A stretch of 64,000 bases of DNA from Doris montereyensis (lineage: Eukaryota; Mollusca; Gastropoda; Nudibranchia; Dorididae). The notes beneath the pieces are model-generated. The model ran no database searches and had not been told where the DNA came from. It was given only the letters and a program-made list of their open reading frames with translations. Position numbers and translations under genes: made by a program. Of the stretch, positions 54,381 through 64,000 are shown one piece after another. Position 1 is the stretch's first letter. Each line of letters starts with the position of its first letter. The stretch covers positions 208,501 to 272,500 of the forward strand of contig JAXRKP010000026.1 in the NCBI GenBank assembly GCA_037039925.1. The letters run 5' to 3'.

Positions 54381-55194
54381 AGAGGAGAAATGACCACAAA
54401 AAGAGATAAAACGAATCACATTGGAAGTTGGTACAAGTAGTACTTGTATTTCACTTACCTGGTTCAATCGGTTGTGGTGTAGCCGTGTAGCCGTGTAGTG
54501 TAGCCTAACTGGTGTAGGGCAAAGAATCTACTAAAAAATCCGGGGTGGACAAAACTCAGATAAGCTCATCGAACTTCGCGAGCAGGAGAAGACGAGTGTG
54601 TGATACGACGAAGGCCAGGTGCAGTAGGGTGGTCACATAGAGGACGCCCCTGATATGAAATGTATGTCATTTATTCACCATGTCCAGGTAGATCTATGCG
54701 TCTAAAGAAATGCACAAAACCGATGTGTTAAATTTGGACTCTTTCTTTATTATTTGTGTAGTGGTGTCCGTTACAATCTAAGTGTAACTGATCTTACCGA
54801 CACGGAGATTCACGTTAAAAAGCGTTGGGAAGATTGTCTTACTTCTAGTTCTAGTTCTGGGTCTAGTTCTGGTTCTAGTGATTTCCGATTTTGATTCAGA
54901 ACGTGGGTAAATACATTTAGGGCATTGCAGCGTGCTTGTTGCTGGTGTGTTATCTTATCGCATGTCCCCAGGCGAGGGGCTCCATAATCATTAAGTCAAT
55001 GGTTACCCTGTAAACTAGCTGCTGAATTTCGAAATACAATTCGCCAATGAAATATTTATCTAATTTCATTATGGAATGTGTTTTTAAACAATAATGTGCA
55101 GTTAATGCGCTTAGTGGCAAGTGACACTTCACCACGTGTAACCATATTAATATTCATTGTTATGCTGTAACCCTTAAAACAATCAAAATTGAGT
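54381..55194. other. Non-coding single-copy-looking DNA
   Basis: Includes TGTAGCCGTGTAGCCGTGTA (54478) and an imperfect TTCTAGTTCTGG run (54841-54880). A 61-codon minus-strand frame at 54950-55135 has no recognisable domain. No gene is called. Confidence 0.5.
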
Positions 55195-55228
55195 TGAGTA
55201 ACAGAGGAAAAGAGCGCATTGCTAAATA

Positions 55229-55476
55229 AATAACCGAAGAAAAGAGAGAATTGCTAAATAAATAACATGGCAAAAGCATTGCTCAACAGATAACAGAGGA
55301 AAAGAGAGGATTGCTAAAAAAAATAACAGAGCAAAGAGAGAATTGCTAACTATTTAGTTAGCAATTCTCTCTTTTGCTCTGTTATTTTTTTTATATCTCT
55401 TCTTTTCCTCTGTTATCTGTTGAGCAATGCTTTTGCCATGTTATTTATTTAGCAATTTCTCTTTTCTTCGGTTATA
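55229..55476. repeat. Large hairpin within satellite I
   Basis: Left arm 55229-55348 and right arm about 55353-55476 are near-perfect reverse complements. Shared landmarks are ATAACCGAAGAAAAGAGA, AACATGGCAAAAGCATTGCT and ACAGAGCAAA-GAGAGAATTG. The arms meet at GCTAACT-ATTT-AGTTAGC, leaving a 4-base loop. The right arm is the only part of the array in reverse orientation. Confidence 0.9.
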
Positions 55477-56016
55477 AGAGAGGAAAAGAGAGAATTGCTA
55501 ACTAAATAAGAGAGGAAAAGAGATAATTGCTAAATAAATAATAGAGGAAAAGAGAATTGTTAAATAAATACTAGAGGAAAAGAGAGAATTGCTAAATAAA
55601 TAACAGGGCAAAAGCATTACGCAACAAATAACAGAGGAAAAGAGAGGAGTGCTAAATAAATAACAGAGAAAAAGAGAGAATTGCTAACTAAATAACAGAG
55701 GAAAAGCATTGCTCAATAAATAACAGAGCAAAAGCATTGCTCAATAAATAACAGAGGAAAAGAGAGAATTGCTAAGCAAAAAACAGTGGAAAGAAGAGCA
55801 TTGCTAACTAAATAAGAGAGGAAAAGAGAGGATTGCTAAATAAATAACAGAGGAAAACAGATAATTGCTAAATAAATAACACAGGAAAAGATAGAATTGC
55901 TAACTAAATAACAGATGAAAAAAGAGCATTGCTAACTAAATAACAAAGGAAAAAGAGAATTGTTAAATAAATAACAGAGGAAAAGAGAGAATTGTTAAAT
56001 AAATAATAGAGGAATA

Positions 56017-57110
56017 GAGAGCATTACTAAATAAATAACAAAGGAAAAGAGATAATTGCTAAATTAAGAACAGAGGAAAGAGAGCATTGCTAAATAAATA
56101 ACAGAGGAAAAGATAGCATTGCTAACTAAATAAGAGAGGAAAAGAGAGCATTGCTAAATAAATAATAGAGGAAAAGAGAGAATTGTTAAATACATAACGA
56201 GGAAAAAAGAGAATTGCTAACTAAATAATAGAGGAAACGAAGGCATTGCTAAATAAATAACACAGGAAAAGAGAGAATTGCTCACAACATAACAGAAGGA
56301 AAGAGCATTGCTAAATAAATAACAGATGAAAAGATAGAATTGCTAAATAAATAACAGAGGAAAAGAGAGAATTGCTAAATAAATAACAGAGGAAATGAGA
56401 GAATTGCTAAATAAAAAACAGAAGAACAAAAGAGCATTGCTAACTAAATAACAGAGGAAAAGAGATAATTGCTAAATAAATAAGAGAGGAAAAGAGAGCA
56501 TTGCTAAATAAATAACAGAGGAATTGAGAGAATTGCTAACTAAATAAGAGAGGAAAAGAGAGAATTGCTAAATAAATAACAGAGGAAAAGAGAGAATTGC
56601 TAAATAAATCACAGAGGAAATGAGTGAATTGTTAACTAAATAAGAGAGGAGAAGAGAGATTGCTAAATATATAACAGAGGAAAAGAGAGAATTGTTAAAT
56701 AAATAATAGAGGAAAAGAGAGAATTGTTAAATAAATAATAGAGGAAAAGAGAGCATTACTAAATAAATAACAAAGGAAAAGAGATAATTGCTAAATTAAG
56801 AACAGAGGAAAAGAGAGCATTGCTAAATAAATAACAGAGGAAAAGATAGCATTGCTAACTAAATAAGAGAGGAAAAGAGAGCATTGCTAAATAAATAATA
56901 GAGGAAAAGAGAGAATTGTTAAATACATAACGAGGAAAAAAAGAGAATTGCTAACTAAATAATAGAGGAAACGAAGGCATTGCTAAATAAATAACACAGG
57001 AAAAGAGAGAATTGCTAACAACATAACAGAAGAAAAGAGCATTGCTAAATAAATAACAGATCAAAAGATAGAATTGCTAAATAAATAACAGAGGAAAAGA
57101 GAGAATTGCT
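56017..57110 (+). repeat. About 734-bp higher-order duplication in satellite I
   Basis: A run of rare unit variants in fixed order is repeated once: CATTACTAAATAAATAACAA, AAATTAAGAACAGAGG, AATACATAACGAGG, GAAACGAAGGCATTGCT, AACAACATAACAGAAG (or CACAACATAACAGAAG). The CGAAGGCATT landmark lies at 56238 and 56972. Confidence 0.85.
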
Positions 57111-58157
57111 AAATTAAGAACAGAGGAAAAGAGAGAATTGCTAAATAAATAACAGAGGAAAAAGAGCATTGCTAACTAAATAACAGAGGAAAAAGAGATA
57201 ATTGCTAAATAAATAAGAGAGGAAAAGAGAGCATTGCTAAATAAATAACAGAGGAATTGAGAGAATTGCTAACTAAATAAGAGAGGAAAAGAGAGAATTG
57301 CTAAATAAATAACAGAGGAAATGAGTGAATTGCTAACTAAATAAGAGAGGAAAAGAGAGCATTGCTAAATAAATAACGGAGGATAAAAGAGACTTGCTAA
57401 CAAAATAACAGAAAAAAGAGCATTGCTAAATAAATAACAGAGGAAACGAGAGCAGTGCTAAATAAATAACAGAGGAATTGAGAGAATTGCTAACTAAATA
57501 AGAGAGGAAAAGAGAGAATTGCTAAATAAATAACAGAGGAAAAGAGAGAATTGTTAAATAAATCACAGAGGAAATGAGTGAATTGCTAACTAAATAAGAG
57601 AGGAAAAGAGAGCATTGCTAAATAAATAACGGAGGATAAAAGAGACTTGCTAACAAAATAACAGAAAAAAGAGCATTGCTAAATAAATAACAGAGGAAAC
57701 GAGAGCAGTGCTAAATAAATAACAGAGGAAACGAGAGCATTGCTAAATAAATAACAGAGGAAAAGAGAGCATTGCTAAATAATAACGGAGGAAAAAGAGA
57801 ATTGCTAACAAAATAACAGAAGAAAAGAGCATTGCTAAATAAATAACAGAGCAAACGAGAGCATTGCTAAATAAATAAAAGAGGAAACGAGAGCATTGCT
57901 AAATAAATAACAGAGGAAAAGAGAGCATTGCTAAATAAATAACAGAGGAAAAGATAGCATTGCTAAATAAATAACAGAGGAAAAGAGAGCATTGCTAAAT
58001 AAATAACAGAGGAAACGAGAGCATTGCTAAATAAATAACAGAGGAAAAGAGAGCATTGCTAAATAAATAACAGAGGAAAAGAGAGCATTGCTAAATAAAT
58101 AACAGAGGAAAAGAGAGCATTGCTAAATAAATAAGAGAGGAAAAGAGAGCATTGCTA

Positions 58158-58620
58158 AAACACACACCATAACAGTTATTACCACAACAGGAGTTAAAAC
58201 ACACACCATAACAGTTATTACCACAACAGGAGTTAAAACACACACCATAACAGTTATTACCACAACAAGAGTTAAAACACACACCATAACATTAACAGAA
58301 CAAAATGAACGGTTTAGATGTACTGTGACAGGACACACAGGAGTTAAAACACACACCATGACACAACAACAACAAAATGGACGGTTTAGATATGCTGTGA
58401 CATCATACAACAGGTGTTAAAACACACACCATAAGACAACAAGTGTTAAAACACACACCATAACACAACAAAATAAACGGTTTAGATGTACTGTGACAGG
58501 ACACAGCAGGAGTTAAAACACACACCATAACACAACAGGTGTTAAAACACACACCATAACACAAAACAACAAAATGGACGGTTTAGATGTGCTGTGACAT
58601 CACACATCAAACGTTAAAAC
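58158..58620 (+). repeat. Satellite J, left type (AAAACACACACCATAACA)
   Basis: First three 44-bp units (AAAACACACACCATAACAGT, TATTACCACAACAGGAGTT), then larger, looser units that add AAAATGGACGGTTTAGATGT and TGTGACA. It follows satellite I without spacer. Confidence 0.92.
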
Positions 58621-59345
58621 ACACATTATAACACAACAGAACAAAATGGGCATTTAGATATGTTGTGATATAACACAACACAACAAAATGGGCGGTTTAG
58701 ATATTTTGTGATATAACACAAGACAACAAAATGGGCGGTTTAGATATTTGTGATATAACACAAGACAACAAAATGGACGGTTTAAATATGTTGTGACATA
58801 ACACAACACAACAAAGTGAGTGATTTAGATATGTTGTGACATAACACAACACAGCAAAATGAGTGATTTAGATATGTTGTGACATAACACAACAAAATGG
58901 ACGGTTTAGATATATTGTGACATAACACAACACAACAAAATGAGTGATTTAGATATGTTGTGACATAACACAACACAACAGAATGAGTGGTTTAGATATG
59001 TTGTGACATAACACAACACAACAGAATGAGTGATTTAGATATGTTGTGACATAACACAACACAACAGAATGAGTGATTTAGATATGCTGTGACATAACAC
59101 AACACAACCGATTGAGTGGTTTAGATATGTTGTGACATAACACAACACAACAGAATGAGTGATTTAGATATGTTGTGACATAACACAACACAACAGAATG
59201 AGTGATTTAGATATGTTGTGACATAACACAACACAACAGAATGAGTGGTTTGATATGTTGTGACATAACACAACACAACATAATGGGTGGTTTGGATATG
59301 TTGTGACATAACACAACACAACAAAATGAGTGGTTTAGATATGTT
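58621..59345 (+). repeat. Satellite J, right type, 43-bp unit
   Basis: About 16 units of TTGTGACATAACACAACACA, ACAGAATGAGTGATTTAGAT, ATG. It shares the GGTTTAGATATG and AACACAAC pieces with the left type, so it appears to have arisen from part of those longer units. Confidence 0.95.
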
Positions 59346-59440
59346 TTCTCAAAATATGTAATATACCTAGAGCCTTACGCTTGTAGCGATGAGTGGGCAA
59401 TAAAAATGTACGTTATTATTTATTATTGTTATTATTTTTA

Positions 59441-59530
<90 letters not shown>

Positions 59531-59560
59531 GTATTATTATAATTATTATATATTCGGTTT
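59346..59560 (+). repeat. Short element end with (ATT)n tail
   Basis: Sequence at 59355-59410 (CCTTACGCTTGTAGCGATGA, GTGGGCAATAAAAATGTACG) leads into about 110 bp of ATT repeats. This looks like the 3' end of a retroposon with a microsatellite tail. The element cannot be named. Confidence 0.6.
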
Positions 59561-59837
59561 ACACAGTATATCAAACTTTTACACAGATAAACACAGTGTC
59601 AAGCAATCAAACCATTTCAAGCAAGCATTTGGGTGAACGTCATCAGCTGATAATGTTATCAGCACGGAGCAGTGGTCTTCCCTGTGCCTAGCTGAATGGC
59701 TCCTTCTCAGGCCACTCCACATCTGAACATGTTTCGTTGAACAGGACGCACGCTCATATGATTCGATGCGTTCGTGCTCAAGTTCAAGAATAGCTAGGTA
59801 CAGAGTTTTTCGTCGTGGTTCGGACAGCTACTACAAA
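59561..59837. other. Unassigned spacer before LINE copy D
   Basis: No open frame or repeat is recognised. Confidence 0.5.
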
Positions 59838-62513
59838 GTTGGCAATTTATAAGCCCACGGCTATTAGAATTAGAGGTAAATATTAAGCCAAGGCCAAAAG
59901 GACGAGAAATTAAATTATTAATAGCTTATGGACCAAACAAAGACGCCACTAAAGAAGAAAAAAATATCTTCGAAAATGATTTACACATAGCTGCAGAAAA
60001 TGAAATCCAAACACACAGGAACTAATGCTTTTAGGAGATTTAAACGCTAGAGTAGGCAACAATGTAGAAACGTCAGGAGGAGTAATAGGTAAAGAAGGAG
60101 AGACATCAACTTCTCCAAATGGAGAGAGACATAGATTTTTGTCTAAAGAATAACATGAAAATAGTCAACACCTTTTTCCTCATAAAGATATCCACAAATA
60201 TGCGAGAGTAAATGAAGACAGATGGGAAAAGTCAATGATAGACTACATAATAGTTAGCAGCTCCTTCGTTACAGTACATGTGATGCCAGAGTACACAGAG
60301 AATCAGAAATATTTAGTGATCATCACTTAGTGATTGCCAAAATGAGATTACTGACTGAGGAAAACAAACAGAAAAGGAAAGAGAAGAAAGCTACTAAACT
60401 CAAAAAAGAGGAGCTAAATAAGCCAGTAGTAAAACAGGTATATCAATCTAGGATAAAAGATTTATCAGTGAAAGACAGATGGATCTGAAGGATGGCACAA
60501 TAGAAGAAAAGTGGCAAATGTATAAAGAAGCACTCCTCAGTGTACTGAAGAGGTCTATGGCAGGAAACAAATTAAAGGAGATAGGAAAAGAACAGCATGG
60601 TGGAATGAGAATGTCAAGACTAAGATCAAAGAAAAGAAGAATGCCTGGAAGAAATACTTGCAAACAAAGAGACTAGAAGATATGATAGATTACGTGAATA
60701 AGAGAACTATCGCCAAAGAGGAACTGAGGAAAGCAAAATAGGAACAATGGGAAGAGTTTGGACAAAGACTCCAAGAAAGCTATCAATGAAATCAAATAAT
60801 GTTCGGGGGCGGAGGGGGCAATGAAGAGCATGAGAAAGACTAAAGCATACCTAATACGACAAATTAAGAATGTCAAAGGAGAAATAATGAAAGAAGACAA
60901 CGAAATCATGGAAACATGGAGAAAGCATTTTCACCAATAGCATAATCCCTCCTGAACGTATGAAACAAGGAGTAAAATCAATTAGTAAGAGTAACAAGTA
61001 ATCCAGAGGAGACAGCTCAAGATCGTAGATATATCAATGGAAGAAATCCAAACAGCTATAAGAAAAGTGAAATAAGGAAAAGCCCCAGGAGCAGATCACG
61101 TTTATCCAGAAGTGATTAAAAACCAAGGGAGAGAGGCAGACAAACTATTACATGCAATATGCCAACAAGCATGGAAGTCCAAACAGGTGCCAGACTGGAA
61201 AAAGGGAACGGTAGTACCAATACATAAGAAAGGATCAACTATAGAATGCTCAAACTATAGAGGGATATCACTACTTAGCGTTCCAGGAAAAGTATATGCC
61301 AGGATACTGGAAATGAGACTAAGGAAAAGAGTAGATGATCAGATTGGGGAGCATCAGAGTGGATTTAGACCAGGAAGAAGTGTACAACAAGACCACGTAT
61401 TTACAATTAGACATATAATAGAAAAATTCCGTGAGAAAAACATTGACTTGTACCTGTGTTTTATTGACTTAGAAAAGGCCTTTGAGACAGTGAGGAGGGA
61501 CGAACTATGGCATTCATTAAAAGAACACAATGTAGAGCAAAATTTAATAGAAGTTTTTATTCAACTAAACGTTTTGACAATAAACCAACATGCGCAGAAG
61601 AAACATGTCTGCAGAATTTGATGTAATATAGGAGTAAGACAAGGTTGGGCCCTAAGTCCTCTTTTGTTTATCACATTTAAGGGTTCAGTCGCAAAGGCAT
61701 CCTCAAAATGAAGAAAACGAATGTAGGCATGTGGAAGCTCAAACCAGTAAATGTATCAATGCTTTCATTTGCCGATGGTTTAGTTCTGTTTGGAAAATCA
61801 GAAGGTGACCTTCAGTCAAATATCAACATCATGAACAATGAACTAAATAAAAGAGGAATGGGAGTAAACGCAAAGAAAAACCAAACAATGCTAGTAACTA
61901 GGAAGCTAAAGCACAAAATCTTAAATTGGGCAGGGAGTATTTAGAACAAGTTCAAAGCTACAATTACCTAGGAGTAATGATTAACTTAGAGGGGAAACTA
62001 AGAGAAGAATCAGCCAGAGAATCCAAAAGGCAAGTGCAATATGTAACTATCTAGGAAAAACCTTTGTGGGTAAGCAAGAATTGTCAACAAAAATCAAAAT
62101 GGCAGTATACAATACAGTTTATTGTCCTACTCTCCTCTATGGCAGCGAAACTTGGACTTAAGACAGTAAAGAATACAGTAGAGTACAAGCAGCTGAAATG
62201 AAATATATAAGAAGAGACAAAATCAGAAACACAACAATATGAGATTAAACCAAAGCAGATGGCATAAAAACTAAGATAGAAACAAATGAATTCAGATGGT
62301 TTGGGTATGTAAACAGAATGAATGACAATAGAATAGCTAAATCAGTATACAGTGCTAAAGCCCAAGGTAAAAGACCAAAAAGGTAGATCTCAGAGAAAGT
62401 AGAAAGAAGATATAAAAGAGGCATTGAAACATAGAAATTTAACTTTTTTGAAAGGAAACAAAAATTTCAGGACAGGGCATCCTGGAGAAAGATCATCTCG
62501 GGCATTTGAACCC
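59838..62513 (+). mobile_element. LINE copy D, RTE-like, endonuclease and RT, inactive
   Basis: The longest collinear copy, truncated in the endonuclease. Endonuclease: LLIAYGPNK near 59915, LLGDLNARVGNN (60027-60062), FSDHHLVIAK (about 60312). Linker: RTAWWNENVKTKIKEKK (about 60590). RT: KAPGAD (61078), GTVVPIHKKGSTIECSNYRG (61205-61264), ISLLSVPGKVYARILEMRLR, HQSGFRPGRS (about 61350), YLCFIDLEKAFE (about 61450), then after a frameshift GVRQGWALSPLLF (61631-61670) and the catalytic box at 61768-61779. This box reads FADG, so one of the two catalytic aspartates is lost. The C-terminus has LLYGSETWT near 62140 and FRWFGYVNRMNDNRIA near 62292. The longest intact stretch, 169 codons at 61112-61621, covers RT blocks 1-3. 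Stops and frameshifts elsewhere make it inactive. Confidence 0.93.
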
Positions 62514-62806
62514 TTACACCGAAAGGTAGAATGGGAACTGATAAAGGAAGAAAACCCGCACACCGAAAGGTAGAATGGCAACTGATAAAGAAAGGGTACA
62601 CTGAAAGGTAGAATGGGAACTGAAAGGAAAGGAACCCGTACACCGAAAGGTAGAATGGGAACTGATAAAGAAAGGAACCCATACACCGAAAGGTGGAATG
62701 GGAACTGATAAAGAAAGGAACCCGTACACTGAAAGGTAGAATGGGAACTGATAAAGGAACCCGTACACGAAAGGTGAAATGGAAACTGATAAAGAAAGAA
62801 AGTTTC
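62514..62806 (+). repeat. Tandem amplification of the LINE copy D 3' end
   Basis: About seven units of 36-44 bp, each ACACCGAAAGGTAGAATGGG, AACTGATAAAGAAAGG, AACCCGT. In copies A and C the same motif occurs once, just before the GAAA tail. One unit is shortened (62600-62640). Minus-strand frames such as FISSHSTFRC are by-products. Confidence 0.92.
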
Positions 62807-63616
62807 GGACACGTTCGTGTGCGGGTAACCAAAATATAAAAACTCAAAACAAGTTCACAATATCACACCAGAGCATTTTGTGCGTTGTGTTAAAAACTTT
62901 GCTCGTGCGTCCGTATGTTCACCCAATAATACTTAGGTTTGAACTGAGCATTACGCTTGGACGGGGAAGCACACTAACGACTGATATCAACTCACTTGTT
63001 TCGATTCACTCTTCACCAAGGATGGAAGGAGAAGTGAATGTTTTCAAGAGAGATAATCCGTGTTCACTTTTGATACCAATGGAACATTAAATTAACGTTT
63101 GAGTATTGTCCCCTTCATACCAGAGTTCGTGTACCCAAGCTGTACGTATGATGTATCTGTCTCTGTACCATTCGCCGCTGATGTCAAGAGTGGTGTAGAC
63201 ACATTGGCCCATTTATAGACTGGGTAGTCATGTCGAACGACCTCAGAATTCATCAACTGAAGTTGAGTTTATGCCCAAGTCGTTGAGATGATTCCAATTC
63301 AAATTCAATTTAATTCAATTAAAAGAAAATTTATTCATCCATAAAAGTCAATTTGTAACAATTAACATCAGTATTAAAATAAAAAGGATTTCAAAATGGA
63401 AATTTTAAAGCAATTAAAATAAAATTAAGAATAAGAAAAAAAATCGATTGAAAAGCTAATGATTATAAGCAATAATATTAAAAACAAATTTCAAAAGTGT
63501 AAGAGAGCATATTGTGATATGATGACTAAAAATCATGATCTATGTGTATATGGACCCATAGAAACACTTTCATAAGTGTCTGCTCAACTCTTTATGGAGT
63601 TAAAAAAATTTACACC
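62807..63616. other. Non-coding DNA after LINE copy D
   Basis: A 103-codon plus-strand frame (62779-63090) begins in the LINE repeat and shows no domain. Positions 63295-63480 are very A-rich, with TTAATTCAATTAAAAG and TCAATTTGTAACAATTAAC pieces. No gene is called. Confidence 0.5.
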
Positions 63617-64000
63617 AGTATTCTTGGTGTAAAGTCTCATTTCAGAGAGGAAGTCGACTATTCTTGGTGTAAAGTCTCATTTCAGAGAGGCAGTCGACTA
63701 TTCTTGGTGTAAAGTCTCATTTGAGAGAGGCAATCGACTATTCTTGGTGTAAAGTCTCATTTCAGAGAGGCAATCGACTATTCTTGGTGTAAAGTCTCAT
63801 TTCAGAGAGGCAGTCGACTATTCTTGGTGTAAAGTCTCATTTGAGAGAGGCAGTCGACTATTCTGGTGTAAAGTCTCATTTGAGAGAGGCAGTCGACTAT
63901 TCTTGGTGTAAATTCTCATTTCAGAGAGGCAGTCGACTATTCTTGGTGTAAAGTCTCATTTGAGAGAGGCAGTCAACTATTCTTGGTGTTAAGTCTCATT
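63617..64000 (+). repeat. Satellite K, 40-bp unit, continuing past the window
   Basis: About nine units of CTATTCTTGGTGTAAAGTCT followed by CATTTCAGAGAGGCAGTCGA. CATTTGAGAGAGG is the main variant. The array is open at the right edge, so its full length is unknown. Confidence 0.96.

Larger units (their letters stand above)
55195..58160 (+). repeat. Satellite I, 32-bp unit
   Basis: About 90 units of AAATAAATAACAGAGGAAAA then GAGAGAATTGCT, with AGAATTGCT/AGCATTGCT and ACTAAATAAGAGAGG variants. It contains a long inverted segment (55229-55476), two orders of higher-order repeat, and a homogeneous right end (57880-58160) with AGCATTGCT units. Confidence 0.97.

Noticed and set aside
62779..63090. 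103-codon plus-strand frame after LINE copy D
   Set aside because: Begins inside the LINE 3' repeat and has no recognisable domain or splice sites.

Overview
The window looks like invertebrate animal nuclear DNA that is almost all repeats. It contains fragments of non-LTR retrotransposons with an APE-type endonuclease and an RTE-like ('endonuclease-reverse transcriptase') RT, tRNA-derived SINEs, a pogo/Tigger-like transposase relic, many microsatellites and one spliced glycosyltransferase exon. There are no operons, ribosome binding sites or rRNA genes, and no functional tRNA gene. A marine lophotrochozoan such as a mollusc would fit, but the species cannot be read from the sequence.

Layout. 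1-8622: satellite A (about 55 bp unit), running straight into the RT of LINE copy A (8608-9836), which carries a fold-back SINE pair (8851-9221). 10173-14035: satellite B (49 bp), ended by a tRNA-type SINE (14036-14335). 14336-15720: non-coding DNA with SINE fragments. 15724-16674: CA/TA, a very long GAA tract and CAA. 16938-17914 (minus): the one convincing host coding exon, a GT31 beta-1,3-galactosyltransferase-like domain with splice sites at both ends. 18200-18775 (minus): 3' part of a second LINE family, abutting satellite C (41/47 bp unit), which fills 18776-36810. 36811-43200: a dispersed AT-rich repeat with a YY1-plus-X-box-like motif, satellite D (57 bp), and minisatellite E (38770-43110) split by LINE copy B (minus). 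44090-48556: LINE copy C, broken by about 1.6 kb of unrelated DNA. 48868-52360: satellites F (31 bp), G (89 bp) and H (18 bp). 52570-54095: degenerate pogo-like transposase with two internal tandem expansions. 55195-59345: satellites I (32 bp, with a large hairpin and higher-order repeats) and J. 59838-62806: LINE copy D, whose 3' end is itself a tandem array. 63617-64000: satellite K (40 bp), which runs off the window.

The main theme is tandem amplification of pieces of transposable elements where they lie. Satellite A is made from the RT segment just before the FADD catalytic box, and it flows into the rest of that same LINE. The pogo transposase and the LINE 3' end show the same process at an early stage. 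Satellites C and G show weaker versions of the same link. By my boundaries tandem arrays cover about 40 kb, roughly 60% of the window. Apart from the GT31 exon and two weak exon candidates, I see no host genes.
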